Made by a program: the position numbers and the translations under genes | Assembly (NCBI RefSeq): GCF_017104565.1 | Contig: NZ_JAAGPD010000013.1 | Span: forward strand, 62,001 to 126,000 | Direction of reading: 5' to 3' | Source: Paraburkholderia sp. Tr-20389 | GTDB lineage: Bacteria; Pseudomonadota; Gammaproteobacteria; Burkholderiales; Burkholderiaceae | Length of the DNA stretch: 64,000 nt | Shown here: one piece after another, positions 32,716-42,274 of the stretch | How positions within the stretch are numbered: position 1 is the stretch's first letter | Layout of the letters: the number at the start of each line of letters is the position of its first letter | The notes under the pieces: generated by a model | Database searches by the model: none | What the model was told of the DNA's origin: nothing | Seen by the model: the letters and a program-made list of their open reading frames with translations, nothing else

Positions 32716-33360
32716 TTAGTGGTTACACGCTCCGCCCGTAGCCGTAATGTGTCCGACCCCTGCGCCCAGGAAGTGGTGATCCGCGCTGCTGAAATAACAC
32801 GCGCCGACGTATTCATTGGTGTCGAAGCATGGCAGCGAATATGTTGGCCCCGTCATATACCACGCGTAGATGAGCTGGCCTTCATACGGGTTATTTTGAG
32901 TTCCTGAGACCACCCCCGGCCACCCGCCCATCGGCAATTGCCGACCCGTCATCGCATAGCCCGAGCCAGGAGGTGCCAATAGGGGCGTGCAGAAGCCAAT
33001 AGGATCAGCGTCATCCGATGGCGGAGGAGCAGGCGGATTGCACGTCGGAGGTACCCATGATGAGCCAGTCCACCACGGCGACGAGGCTTGGGTATAGCCA
33101 GCCGGACACGATGGCGGGGGCGCGTAGTTACATTGCGGGGCAGACCACTGTGCACCTTGCCACACGGCGGGAGAAAGCGTTGTCCAACCAGCACCCGCCG
33201 AACACTGAGTCTGTGGAATGGCTGCGTGGCTAACAGGTGCGCCGCACGTCGAATCCTGATAGCCTGGCGCACACAGTACGGGCGTGGCCGTCGCGCTCTT
33301 CCCCACGACCAGCAGGGTTCCCATCAACAACATACCCAAAATATTCTTCCAGCGTTTCAT
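32716..33360 (-). CDS. Secreted Cys-rich repeat protein at pilus operon end
   Basis: 214 residues from an ATG with AAGGG upstream; the frame extends further upstream only as a shadow of pilV. A signal peptide (MKRWKNILGMLLMGTLLVVG, cleavage near ATA-TP) precedes two tandem repeats of the form CxAG...SP-W-G-x-W-P-C-N (about 55-115). A Pro-rich linker and a C-terminal Cys/aromatic domain (PIGFCTPLL...CYFSSADHHF) follow. It is the last gene after pilV, so a surface or pilus-tip accessory is a reasonable guess. No named family. Confidence 0.7.
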   Translation of the reverse strand: MKRWKNILGMLLMGTLLVVGKSATATPVLCAPGYQDSTCGAPVSHAAIPQTQCSAGAGWTTLSPAVWQGAQWSAPQCNYAPPPSCPAGYTQASSPWWTGSSWVPPTCNPPAPPPSDDADPIGFCTPLLAPPGSGYAMTGRQLPMGGWPGVVSGTQNNPYEGQLIYAWYMTGPTYSLPCFDTNEYVGACYFSSADHHFLGAGVGHITATGGACNH

Positions 33361-33386
33361 CTCATTACCCTTCTGTTTTTGGGGAT

Positions 33387-34607
33387 TTAGTACGCGCAAT
33401 AGGTCGATACGACGCCCCTCGCGCCCGGAATCGGCGCACCAGCACCGTCGTAAATGAGGATCGTCCACGGACCCGTGCCGGCTACCGGTCCGAAGTTCAC
33501 GCCCGTTGTCGGATCGACGGAAAAGTTTTGCGGCGTTAGTTCTATCTGCGGGAGTCCGCCGTTCGGACACGTCGGTGCAGGAACAACAGTGCCATGTACG
33601 ACCTGCCAATACGCCATGCGCAAAATTCGTCCTCCAATCGGCAACCACGTCCCATACAGGCATTGCAGCAATTGCCCTGATCCATCGCTGTTGGCCGACA
33701 TAGCGGTGCCAGAGCACGCGGTCCCCGGCACCGCGAGGTTGCCGACCTTCACGAGTCCGTCGACCGTCGCATTCCCGTGTACCGCCGCCGCGCCGGCATC
33801 CAGCGGCCCCGGTGCCGAGCCAGCGGCGTTTTGAACGTAGAGTGTCGACGGCGTGCGAATAGCAGTGCTCACCGCGACGTTCGATGCAGCCAGTGTCGGT
33901 GCTGCAATTGTTCCCGTCGCGTCGATGCTCTGGACATTGTGAAGACTCACCCCATTGACATTCTGGTCGCCCGTCCACGTCAGACTCCCGTCGCGCCGGA
34001 TGTATACCGAACCACCGTCGGTGCCAGGACCGTTCGTCGCAAAGACAGTCGCCGCCTTCGCGCCCAGCGGATTCGGAGCAGTGAACGATCCATTGATGCC
34101 GCCAATCACACTGGGATTCTGGGAATTTGAGTAACCGAACTGGCTCGTCCCTGCCAGCTTTGAGCCCGCCTCCGCCACTTGAGCGGCACCGGCTACGTCA
34201 GGCTTGCCTCCCTTCAGCAGCGGGTTCGTGGGGTACATCGTGAAAGCGACACTACAGTTCCCAGCGGCCTGCGTACATCCGGCGGGCACCATGGTCATGG
34301 TCGTTGCATATGAACCGCCCCAAAACGGTCCTGCCTTGTGCGCCTGCTTAAGGTTACCGGCCGTGACAAGTTGCGCAATGGTTGGGGGCGTCAATGTTGA
34401 AACGTTACCCGATGCGGTGTACTGCGAGAGGACCGTTCCAAAGTTGTCAGAGATCCAAGCGTCGAAAGCCATCACCAGTGTTGCCTGATTCTGACCTTCG
34501 AGCGACAGCATCGTCGCACGCGTATTCGCGACATCTGCCTTGATCGCCTGCACCGTCAGAATGGCTGAACCGAGCAGGACGAACATCATCTCCAGCAAGC
34601 TTCCCAT
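33387..34607 (-). CDS. pilV: PilV-type minor pilin / tip adhesin
   Basis: 406 residues. A short type IV leader and pilin helix (MGSLLEMMFVLLGSAILTVQ) begin the protein. A long repetitive Gly/Ser/Thr-rich stalk follows, with beta-structured C-terminal parts containing CxxxxC pairs (GCTQAAGNC and TACSG). PilV proteins of IncI-type thin pili carry variable tips selected by a shufflon. No inverted-repeat shufflon and no rci recombinase were seen next to it, so this tip appears fixed. The gene follows pilS by 12 bases. Confidence 0.82.
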   Translation of the reverse strand: MGSLLEMMFVLLGSAILTVQAIKADVANTRATMLSLEGQNQATLVMAFDAWISDNFGTVLSQYTASGNVSTLTPPTIAQLVTAGNLKQAHKAGPFWGGSYATTMTMVPAGCTQAAGNCSVAFTMYPTNPLLKGGKPDVAGAAQVAEAGSKLAGTSQFGYSNSQNPSVIGGINGSFTAPNPLGAKAATVFATNGPGTDGGSVYIRRDGSLTWTGDQNVNGVSLHNVQSIDATGTIAAPTLAASNVAVSTAIRTPSTLYVQNAAGSAPGPLDAGAAAVHGNATVDGLVKVGNLAVPGTACSGTAMSANSDGSGQLLQCLYGTWLPIGGRILRMAYWQVVHGTVVPAPTCPNGGLPQIELTPQNFSVDPTTGVNFGPVAGTGPWTILIYDGAGAPIPGARGVVSTYCAY

Positions 34608-34619
34608 GACTGCCCCGGA

Positions 34620-35213
34620 TCACGTGCGCGACGTGTAAAGCTGGAGCGTCGCGTATGCACCACCCGCAGCGCAAGCCGTGCCCGCGGTGGCGCTGTTGAA
34701 GGTCGTCGTCGGACCGGCGAGAGTCGTGCCGTTCGCTGCCACCTGCGAATAGGTGTTAGTCAAAGCGGCCACGCTCATGGAACATACCGCTGCGGGGACC
34801 TGATACGACATGATGAGCGAGTCGTTGGCCGTGCTCAGCGTACCGACCGAGATCGTCACGGGCTGGTTAAAGATGCCCTTCAACGATGACTTGTCCGATG
34901 CCAGACGCGCGCCTGCCGCGTCGAACGCCCGGTTCGTGGCAAGCGTAGTTAGTGACTCTGTGGAAAAGTCGGCGTCGTTCAGCGTGGCTTTCAGCATGCC
35001 CGTATGGAACATTTGCGCTTCACTCGTGAACTCTTGCGACTTAATCAGGGTGTAGACGTAAGCCCCGCCCTTGATCACCGCCATCGCGAGTAGCGCTGCG
35101 CCCGCCATGTATGCACCGGCCTCGATCAGCGATAGTTCGCCCGACTGCTTTCTGCGACGGCCCATCTGGATCAGACGCAAACGACGGACGCCGTCAATCT
35201 TTTTCTGTTGCAT
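34620..35213 (-). CDS. pilS: PilS-type major prepilin
   Basis: 197 residues from an ATG with GGGAG five bases upstream. A basic leader (KKIDGVRRLRLIQMGRRRK) precedes SGELSLIEAGAYMAGAALLA, the prepilin cleavage site and pilin helix. Cleavage after the Gly would leave Glu first and another Glu at +6, slightly off the usual Glu+5. Two cysteines (near AAVCSM and GTACAAGG) probably form the type IVb disulfide. The prepilin peptidase (PilU) is not in the window. Confidence 0.8.
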   Translation of the reverse strand: MQQKKIDGVRRLRLIQMGRRRKQSGELSLIEAGAYMAGAALLAMAVIKGGAYVYTLIKSQEFTSEAQMFHTGMLKATLNDADFSTESLTTLATNRAFDAAGARLASDKSSLKGIFNQPVTISVGTLSTANDSLIMSYQVPAAVCSMSVAALTNTYSQVAANGTTLAGPTTTFNSATAGTACAAGGAYATLQLYTSRT

Positions 35214-35268
35214 AAAATCTCCCAAGATTCACGCGTGAAAGCGTGGAAAAAAGTCTACGATCGACCGC

Positions 35269-36399
35269 TTATTGCGACCCTGCGACGGGAATGCCGCCGC
35301 TCATGTTCACTGCCCCGGTGACCACGTACGAACCGACACCGATGGTTAGAAAGAGAATGACCGCGAAGCCGAGCAGCACGTAGTGCGTTAGCCGTGCATT
35401 TCGCTTCACTGCCTCCACCACGCGAGCAAGCGAATCGCGACCAAGCGACTTAATCGCCGCTTCAAACTGATCCCGGCCCGCAGCATCAGTAATCGTGTCG
35501 ACGATCATTTCCGAAAAGATGCCCGTGTCGAGGGCGCGCATCGGCTGATCGGGACGTTGCGTTAGGCGCTTGCTCATCGTTGTCAGATGCCAGCGCATCC
35601 AGGGGTCAGACGATTGCGCTACCCGGTTTATCGCAGCTCGCAGCGTCAGGTTTGAATCGAACAAGCCAGCCAGCGAAACGATCAGGAGCGCTGCTCGCAT
35701 GTCGCGACGGTTTCGCCACATGAGCGGAAACCTGTCAAAGCGGTTACGCAGCGGACCTATCCAGCGTTTCAATGTGTGGAAGTACAGCGCGATCGTCGCG
35801 ATCACCAGCGAGGCAGATATCCACCAGTACTCGTAAGCGAAGGTGTCGATATGAAACAGCAGACGGCCCGCGTCAGGCCATTGGTCCAACGGCTTGATCT
35901 CGACAATCTGCGGATAGATCACTCCACCAAACATCATGCAGAAGCCGTAGAGATAGACCAGCAGAAATGTCGGGTAGGCGACCTGCAATGCGGTTTGCGA
36001 TGACAGCGTGCGCTTGGCGAACGCTGCCATCTCCGCAAGCTCGAACCCTCTGGCCACCGCGTCTTTCTGAGTCGACTCGTCCGCGATATCGAAAAGCGTG
36101 TACTCGTCGCCGGGGATAAACGGCTTGATAGCGGCGGAAAACGAATCACCCTTTACGAGACGCTCGCGAACTTGCGCAAAGACCTTCCACTCGATGCGGT
36201 CGCGTTTCCGGTTACGGTTCTCGTAGGTCTCGAGACGTTCGCGCAGAGTTTCGACGTCCCGTAGCCCCTTCTTCTCAATATCAAGCCGTGTTTCCTTGTA
36301 GAAGGTCTCACGCACACCCTGAAACCTCCAACGGGCAATACGCATCTGCGCTGCTTCGGGAAGCATGGCGATCAACGAACTGAGCATGACGGATATCAA
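35269..36399 (-). CDS. pilR: PilR, inner-membrane platform protein (GspF family)
   Basis: 376 residues of the T2SF/PilC/PilR family. Three membrane segments are visible (about 155-175, 200-218 and 350-370), with two cytoplasmic helical domains before and between them, as in pilus platform proteins. The start overlaps the pilQ stop by four bases (ATGA). It works with the PilQ ATPase to assemble PilS into the pilus. Confidence 0.88.
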   Translation of the reverse strand: MISVMLSSLIAMLPEAAQMRIARWRFQGVRETFYKETRLDIEKKGLRDVETLRERLETYENRNRKRDRIEWKVFAQVRERLVKGDSFSAAIKPFIPGDEYTLFDIADESTQKDAVARGFELAEMAAFAKRTLSSQTALQVAYPTFLLVYLYGFCMMFGGVIYPQIVEIKPLDQWPDAGRLLFHIDTFAYEYWWISASLVIATIALYFHTLKRWIGPLRNRFDRFPLMWRNRRDMRAALLIVSLAGLFDSNLTLRAAINRVAQSSDPWMRWHLTTMSKRLTQRPDQPMRALDTGIFSEMIVDTITDAAGRDQFEAAIKSLGRDSLARVVEAVKRNARLTHYVLLGFAVILFLTIGVGSYVVTGAVNMSGGIPVAGSQ

Positions 36400-38774
36400 C
36401 CTTGTTGTAGTTTCCCGTCTGCACCCGGCATCACGCGGTATTGCGCGAAGGACTGCATGGAACGGTTGATGAATTGTGGGTCGATTTCGCCGCGCGAAGC
36501 CTTGAAAAGAGCGTGTTCATATAGCGTCTTTCCGGTCATATCCTCGTTATCGAACCCGGTTGTACGTTCCCCACGCCATACAGTGCGCGCGCCGCTCCAG
36601 TCGCGCGCCGCAATCCGCTCGCGAAATTCCGGCGTCGGTCGGTAGAGTTCGGCCACGAGCGTCGGCCGCTTAGTGCCGCCGGCGACCTTGCCGTCGCGTG
36701 AGAAAAGTCCGTCGAGACGGCATTGGTCGCAACCACCATGATTGCGGCAAGCCATCTTCGAAGTATCAAGGCCGAACTTCGAGCGTAGCAACTCGAGGTC
36801 AGCGGTAGGCATCACCTTTTCCGCAGATAGCTTGCAATTTGGGCACAGGGTCGGCACCAGCTTCTGGTTGCCCACGGCATTGATAAACCCCTCCGCCGCC
36901 AGTTCGTCGATCGGAAGTTGAAGTCGGCCGCCCGCCATACGCATGACGGCCGAAATAATGTCGCCTGCGTGTAACGAGAAGCGCACTGGATGGCCTGTCA
37001 ACGCCAGTTCCGACACGAGCCCCATCACGACGCGATCGCGAACTTCCGAGATCGTGACGTCGTCCGGGTCCATACGCATGAGCGTGCGGATGACCTCCGC
37101 GTATTTTCGGTTCGCTTCCTCGTCGGACTCGTCCGGGCGTCGGATGATCGATATTTCCGACAGCCACGGCAATGGATATTCCGACGGCTCGCTGACAGCG
37201 AACTGCTTTTTGAGCTCGCGATCCGGCAGCATGTAACTCAACGCGCGCAGCAGCGTCGTCTTCCCCGAACCAGTTTCCCCCGTCAGAACCGTAATACCGC
37301 CACTGACATAGTTGAGCGTGTCGATCAAGGCAAGTTGGCTTGACGACAGCCCCATCTGCTCGGGCATGAGCACCGAGTAGTTCTTGAAGTTGCCGTCGAG
37401 CAGACGCAGCCCGACGTCATAGCCTCCAACCATCGATGCGGATTGCCATCGCAGATTTACGGTATCCCGCCCTAGAACCAGCGGGATCATTGCCGATTGC
37501 GGCGCGCTCGGCTGAAAGGAGTTGCCCGAGTTTGTATTCTTCTGGACCAGATCCGAATACGCTGCGGAGAGCGCCCGACGCACGATGTTCTTCGGCAGGC
37601 GTCGGTATGTGTAGAGGTCGCCATTCACCCGGAAGCGCACCTCGACTTCCGCCAGAAAGTCGCGCGGCTCAATATGCACATCGCTCGCGCCGTACGCATG
37701 GGCCGCCTCGATGATGTCCCGGAAGTTGCCGATTGCCCGCGATGCTTCACGCTCGCCACTGACAAGCGCATCCCGATTTCCCTGCTTTCCTTCATAGATC
37801 GCCGCGATAACCTGCTCGGTCGCGATCATCTCTTCCTGCACGAGAAGATCGTGGGCAGCGAGGTCCTTAAGGAACGTTGCGAACTGCGCGCGCTCACTGA
37901 AGCGTGCCGTCGCCGCAACGATGGCAATGCCCGGTTGTATTTCGACTGCGACGAATTCCTTGCGCACTGCCGCCGATATGCGCAGCGTCGAATCGGCTTC
38001 GATGCCCGTGATGACGCGCTTGAAGTCCGGCAGTGCTTCCGCCGACACGAGCGCAGGTCTGCCGCTCATCGTGCTGATGGACTCATTCTCCTGGTCATCG
38101 TCCTCTTCGTGGTCCCGTGTCGTCGACACGTGATTCGGTCTTTCCTGAGGATGCGCTGTTGCGGAGATAGGCACGCGAGCGGAAGACTGCGCCGATGCTC
38201 GTGCTGATGCTGCTGATGCTGCTGGTGCTGCGTGCGAGAACGATTGGGTGGTTTCAATGGATACCGCCACCGGTTCAGCGGCATCGGCAGGAAGAGCAGC
38301 CTCAGCGACCGTCGCAACCGTGGCACGCAGCTCCACAGGGTTTGACTGCGCTGCGATCATCTCGTCCAGCTCGCGCAGGGCCTTTTCGCCCTCTGCATAC
38401 GCGTTGCCCAGTGTCGCGGTCAAATTGTCTGCAGGAGCCACAGCGGGCTCGCGGACTGATGGCATTGCGACGTGCTCCTCTAGCAACGCAGGAGCCTCAG
38501 GAGCCGCAGCGGCAATACGCACCTCGGTAACCTTGCCATCTGATTCCTTGAATTCCTCCACATCCGTGATGTCGTCACCGGACAGCTTGCGACCGAGAAA
38601 TGACACCGTTGGATTGATCGCCTTCGTCGGCTCGCTAAAGGGCGGTTCCTTCGCGGCGCGAGTCGCGCCCTGACCCGTCGCCACAAATGCTGTCGGCCTT
38701 ATGCCGCGTAACCGCTTCAGAAAGCCACCGCTTGCCTGATCCTCGTCCGTCTCGATACCTGAAAAGAGACTCAT
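36396..38774 (-). CDS. pilQ: PilQ, type IV pilus assembly ATPase
   Basis: 792 residues. The first 280 are disordered and Ala/Glu-rich, a longer extension than usual. The GspE/PilB ATPase core follows: VLTGETGSGKTTLL (Walker A), an Asp box near DVTISEVRD, and a His box. Downstream come CPNC and CRNHGGCDQC (a tetracysteine zinc site) typical of assembly ATPases. It powers pilin polymerisation at the inner membrane. It begins four bases after pilP and overlaps pilR. Confidence 0.9.
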   Translation of the reverse strand: MSLFSGIETDEDQASGGFLKRLRGIRPTAFVATGQGATRAAKEPPFSEPTKAINPTVSFLGRKLSGDDITDVEEFKESDGKVTEVRIAAAAPEAPALLEEHVAMPSVREPAVAPADNLTATLGNAYAEGEKALRELDEMIAAQSNPVELRATVATVAEAALPADAAEPVAVSIETTQSFSHAAPAASAASARASAQSSARVPISATAHPQERPNHVSTTRDHEEDDDQENESISTMSGRPALVSAEALPDFKRVITGIEADSTLRISAAVRKEFVAVEIQPGIAIVAATARFSERAQFATFLKDLAAHDLLVQEEMIATEQVIAAIYEGKQGNRDALVSGEREASRAIGNFRDIIEAAHAYGASDVHIEPRDFLAEVEVRFRVNGDLYTYRRLPKNIVRRALSAAYSDLVQKNTNSGNSFQPSAPQSAMIPLVLGRDTVNLRWQSASMVGGYDVGLRLLDGNFKNYSVLMPEQMGLSSSQLALIDTLNYVSGGITVLTGETGSGKTTLLRALSYMLPDRELKKQFAVSEPSEYPLPWLSEISIIRRPDESDEEANRKYAEVIRTLMRMDPDDVTISEVRDRVVMGLVSELALTGHPVRFSLHAGDIISAVMRMAGGRLQLPIDELAAEGFINAVGNQKLVPTLCPNCKLSAEKVMPTADLELLRSKFGLDTSKMACRNHGGCDQCRLDGLFSRDGKVAGGTKRPTLVAELYRPTPEFRERIAARDWSGARTVWRGERTTGFDNEDMTGKTLYEHALFKASRGEIDPQFINRSMQSFAQYRVMPGADGKLQQG

Positions 38775-38778
38775 CGTC

Positions 38779-39363
38779 TTATCTCCCGTTCGAACCGAAC
38801 GAACCCACGCTCGTAACCACAGGGAGCGGCCCGCCGAGGTCGGTAATGGCCCGCACAGCCGGGACGTCTAACATCGGCAGCGACGCCGACGTTGTGGATA
38901 TGACTTCTGTCCATGTCCGCTTTCCTTCGGAAACGGAGATGTGGTAGCCGTCGACGCGCGTAACGACCCAGCCGTTGATCAGCCTTTCTCCGCGCGCAGC
39001 GGAGTAGACGCCACCCTGGTAGTCGTAAAGGACGTGCGCCCCGGTCATATCACTGTATGCCCCAACGAAAGTGACAGGCGCAGCGCGCGGTGCAGGTGGG
39101 CTTGATGGCTTGGATGCTTTCGGAATCACCACTGGGGCGGCTACAGGATTCGCCAATGGTGTCGCCAGCGATCCATTTAGACTCACTCCCTGGGCGGGTG
39201 CCTGTGCCCCGTCCGTCTTGCGCATCGAGTTGACAAGATTTTGACGTGCCAAACCGTCAATGTCGCCCAGCGTCAAGTGCTTCTCATCGGCATGCGCGGT
39301 GCTTGCGACACAGAGTGCAAAAAGCGATGCCGCCACGATGCGGGCTGTGTTATTGGAGTACAT
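38779..39363 (-). CDS. pilP: PilP-like pilus biogenesis protein
   Basis: 194 residues with a cleavable signal (MYSNNTARIVAASLFALCVASTAHA, shown only in part as SLFALCVASTAHA). A Pro/Ala linker follows (about 60-95), then a C-terminal beta domain (VLYDYQGGVYSAARGERLIN, WVVTRVDGYHISVSEGK) as in PilP, which links the inner-membrane complex to the secretin. The ATG overlaps pilO by 14 bases. Confidence 0.85.
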   Translation of the reverse strand: MYSNNTARIVAASLFALCVASTAHADEKHLTLGDIDGLARQNLVNSMRKTDGAQAPAQGVSLNGSLATPLANPVAAPVVIPKASKPSSPPAPRAAPVTFVGAYSDMTGAHVLYDYQGGVYSAARGERLINGWVVTRVDGYHISVSEGKRTWTEVISTTSASLPMLDVPAVRAITDLGGPLPVVTSVGSFGSNGR

Positions 39364-40630
39364 AGTATTTACCCTTCGCCGTGAAGTGAACGCCAGTGCC
39401 GTCTTCTTTCAATTCGAGCTCAAGCGCGTCGAGAGACATGTTTTCCGGCAGGTTGCCGAGCAGCCGGCCTTGCCACATATAGCCATCAATCGTCCACTCA
39501 CCTACAAGGACGATGGGCCCGGCCACGTCCCCCACGTTCGGCTGACGTGCGAGAAGGCGTTGTGGTGGCCTCAGTGTCACGACATACCCATGACTCGTCA
39601 GCAGGTCGGGCTTGGTCGAAAGACGCTGCGGATCAGTCTGCAGCTGTTTGATGAGCACTTGCGCGGTAGGCCACTGCCGCGCCTGCGCGAGAGAAACTCT
39701 CTGCGTTTGAGGAACGGCTGGTCCTTTGATTTTCAGATGCAGACCGTCAGCATCGAATACGACGGGGCGCATTTCCGCCGATGCGCGAGCGTCGAATTCC
39801 TTGAACGTGCCCCCTTCGCGCTTGAAAGTGATTGCGCACGAACCAGCGACGCCGCACGATGCCTTCTCGAACTGCCATCCGTCCATGTTCGTTTCCTGAC
39901 GGCCAAATGTGTCCAGTAGAGCGGGGGCAAGTTGAGATGCAAGCGGCACGGAGCCAGCGAACATGCGCGCGACCGCGTTCTGATATTCCTGCATGTAGGT
40001 CGGCGGTGGAGCGGCCGGCGGCGGCGGCGGACTGATATAGCTGATCGCTTCGCTTCCCCCGTAGATCAGCGCGACCGCGATAATTGCCAGCGGAACCGCC
40101 TTTGGCAACTTCACGGGCAGCTTTTTGATGAGGCCGACGCTCTTGCTTCGCAGCAATTCGGCCGCGGCAAATGGCTCATCGAGATCGACAAGATCCGCAC
40201 CGTAGCCGATTGTCACCAGCTCGACGCGATCGCGCTCACATTCATCCTCAAGCGCATTGCGACGCGCGCGTAGCGCATTGAGCGGGATGGTTTCATCTGT
40301 CCGGACTGCCCCCCGTACAACGAGGATCGCATGAACACGCTGTGCGTCCTGGATCAGCACTAAAACCGCTGGTTTAGTCCGCACGCGCTCGAGATCGGCA
40401 ATGCGCGCTGCAGCGGAATAGAGCTTCACACCCTTGCGATCAGCCGCTTCCGGCGCGCAGAAGCCAGCTACCGTTTCTTCCTTTCCCTTGATCTCGACGA
40501 AATGCGTCGCGTCGAGTTCCTTCGCATAGCGTCGGCGTTCGCCAGCCCCGCCCTTCGTTGCATATGCGCGCCATTCGAGGCCGAAGACGAGCCGCGCCTT
40601 CTTTCCGGTCGGAATGTTTTCGAAATGCAT
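39350..40630 (-). CDS. pilO: PilO2-type pilus assembly protein
   Basis: 426 residues from the ATG nine bases after the pilN stop; the longer frame overlaps pilN. An N-terminal cytoplasmic domain (1-185) precedes one membrane span (about 190-206, AVPLAIIAVALIYGG), a PPPPPAAPPP hinge and a periplasmic domain. This is the PilO2 plan of IncI thin pili. It likely connects PilQ/PilR with the PilN secretin. Confidence 0.82.
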   Translation of the reverse strand: MHFENIPTGKKARLVFGLEWRAYATKGGAGERRRYAKELDATHFVEIKGKEETVAGFCAPEAADRKGVKLYSAAARIADLERVRTKPAVLVLIQDAQRVHAILVVRGAVRTDETIPLNALRARRNALEDECERDRVELVTIGYGADLVDLDEPFAAAELLRSKSVGLIKKLPVKLPKAVPLAIIAVALIYGGSEAISYISPPPPPAAPPPTYMQEYQNAVARMFAGSVPLASQLAPALLDTFGRQETNMDGWQFEKASCGVAGSCAITFKREGGTFKEFDARASAEMRPVVFDADGLHLKIKGPAVPQTQRVSLAQARQWPTAQVLIKQLQTDPQRLSTKPDLLTSHGYVVTLRPPQRLLARQPNVGDVAGPIVLVGEWTIDGYMWQGRLLGNLPENMSLDALELELKEDGTGVHFTAKGKYYVLQ

Positions 40631-40638
40631 TGCGCCAC

Positions 40639-42270
40639 TCACATCGACGGCACGACGTTCGCGGTCAGCATGATCACCTGGAACGTCTTGGCCTTGTTCC
40701 ATGCTCCGCTGAAACCCAGGATACCGTTGTTGCTGGCCGCATCGTAGTTGTTGGTCACCGCGCCATACATGACGACCGTTTGGCCATCAGACAACGCGAT
40801 TGTCTGGTCATCTTTGCTGCCCACGATGTCGGGCAACTGGATCTGTTGTGCCGATGCACCGGAGCCCGTTCCAATCGTCGTAAATGGTCCGTTCAGTTTC
40901 GAACTGTCGCTCCAGTAGGACAGAATGATCTGGTTGTGATCATTCACGGACGGCAGGATGTTCACGAAGTCACCGACGGTGACCGATCCAGGTGTAAGAC
41001 CCGGAAGACCCGCACCGCCGCTGAGCGATCCCGTCGCTGGGGTAGTTGCTGCCAGATAGCCCTTGGTCTCGAATGAACCGATCGACATCGGGAGTCCATT
41101 GAGGGTCATCTTCGTCTGGGTGTTGTCCGAGATCGTCTTGCCATATGTGTTGAGCGCGTTGATCACCGCGTTCGTGCCAGTGAGCGGCGCATTTGGCTTC
41201 AGGATCGACAATCCAACCGAACCCGCCGAGGTTGCAAGCGATGTGGGCGACACGACACTGATCGAGTACTGCAGGAGACCATTAGAGATCTTGTTGAAGA
41301 TGATGTCGGCACTTGCGCCCGCCTGCGAACCATTGTTTAGCGCGATTTGAAGCGTACGAACACGCACAGACACCTGACGCGTCGATATCGCGTTCTCACG
41401 CGTGAGCACTTCGCTCATGCGATCAACCGCTTCCTTCGTGTCTCGCACCATAACCAGCCGGCTTTGCGGATTAACCGTGATCTTGCCGAGCGGCGATTTC
41501 AGGCTTTCCAGCTCCTTTGTGATCAGGTCGATCTGATCAAATTTGCCGTCGCGGCCAGTCGACGTAACCGCGGAGAATGAACCGGTGTTAGCACTAGTTG
41601 TACCGTTCGCGGTCGACTGCGAACCCGTAGACGTATCGGTCCCCTTCGACATCGATGATTTGACGTTAACGGTGCCGGGAATAGCTGCGATCTGAAATGT
41701 ACGGGTCACGAAGCGTGAGATATTGATCGTCGCGCCGTCAAAACTCCACGCCAGACCGAGGTCCTCAGTCACGCTGTGCAGGTATTGGCCAAGCTTCGCG
41801 TTGCCGGGCTGCCTGTAGATGGGGTCTACGTTCGTAGCAGCCTGTCCGAGTCCCGGGACCGAAAGCCTTGCAGCTCCATTGCCACCGTTTGCACTGCCCG
41901 AGGTAGTTTCGATCAAGGCATCGCGCGGAATGAAGACGTCCGGGCTCAAGTGCACGGGGTAGCCTGCCGCATCAGAAAGCATTGTTGCGATCTTCGACAG
42001 TGGCAGATTCGCCGGTAGGGTGACGGACTTCTCGCGGAACACTGCTGGCAGAGTCGCTTCGTATGCGACCGGGACAGGCCGGTCGCCGAGAAAGGCGGTC
42101 GGTACGTGTTCGACGAGGGGCATCGACTCACCCATGCCCGCCATTGCGTGCGTTGCGTCGTGTGTTGCCGAGTCATACGCGTTGTTCACGTCGGATTGCG
42201 AAACCACGCAACCGGTAAGCGTGGACGCGACGAAAAGGGAAACAGCAGCCTTAAATCGGTTTGCTCGCAT
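40639..42270 (-). CDS. pilN: PilN, type IVb pilus secretin lipoprotein
   Basis: 543 residues. A lipoprotein signal ends STLTGC (Cys21). The N-terminal domains include a Ser/Thr/Gly-rich spacer near 215-240. The secretin homology region occupies about 330-543 (QKVTVRVR-like strand RQVSVRVRTLQIAL, GSVTVGDFVNILPSVNDHNQ, IVGSKDDQTIALSDGQTVVM). It forms the outer-membrane channel for the pilus. It starts four bases after the TcpQ-domain gene. Confidence 0.9.
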   Translation of the reverse strand: MRANRFKAAVSLFVASTLTGCVVSQSDVNNAYDSATHDATHAMAGMGESMPLVEHVPTAFLGDRPVPVAYEATLPAVFREKSVTLPANLPLSKIATMLSDAAGYPVHLSPDVFIPRDALIETTSGSANGGNGAARLSVPGLGQAATNVDPIYRQPGNAKLGQYLHSVTEDLGLAWSFDGATINISRFVTRTFQIAAIPGTVNVKSSMSKGTDTSTGSQSTANGTTSANTGSFSAVTSTGRDGKFDQIDLITKELESLKSPLGKITVNPQSRLVMVRDTKEAVDRMSEVLTRENAISTRQVSVRVRTLQIALNNGSQAGASADIIFNKISNGLLQYSISVVSPTSLATSAGSVGLSILKPNAPLTGTNAVINALNTYGKTISDNTQTKMTLNGLPMSIGSFETKGYLAATTPATGSLSGGAGLPGLTPGSVTVGDFVNILPSVNDHNQIILSYWSDSSKLNGPFTTIGTGSGASAQQIQLPDIVGSKDDQTIALSDGQTVVMYGAVTNNYDAASNNGILGFSGAWNKAKTFQVIMLTANVVPSM

Positions 42271-42274
42271 CGGT

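Noticed and set aside
32716-33978. The long 420-codon version of the secreted-protein frame
   Set aside because: The first 206 codons lie opposite pilV's reading frame and show no domain; the signal-peptide start at 33360 has a ribosome site.
33387-34607. A shufflon at the pilV end
   Set aside because: No repeated inverted segments and no rci-type recombinase next to pilV; the downstream gene is in a separate frame with its own signal peptide.
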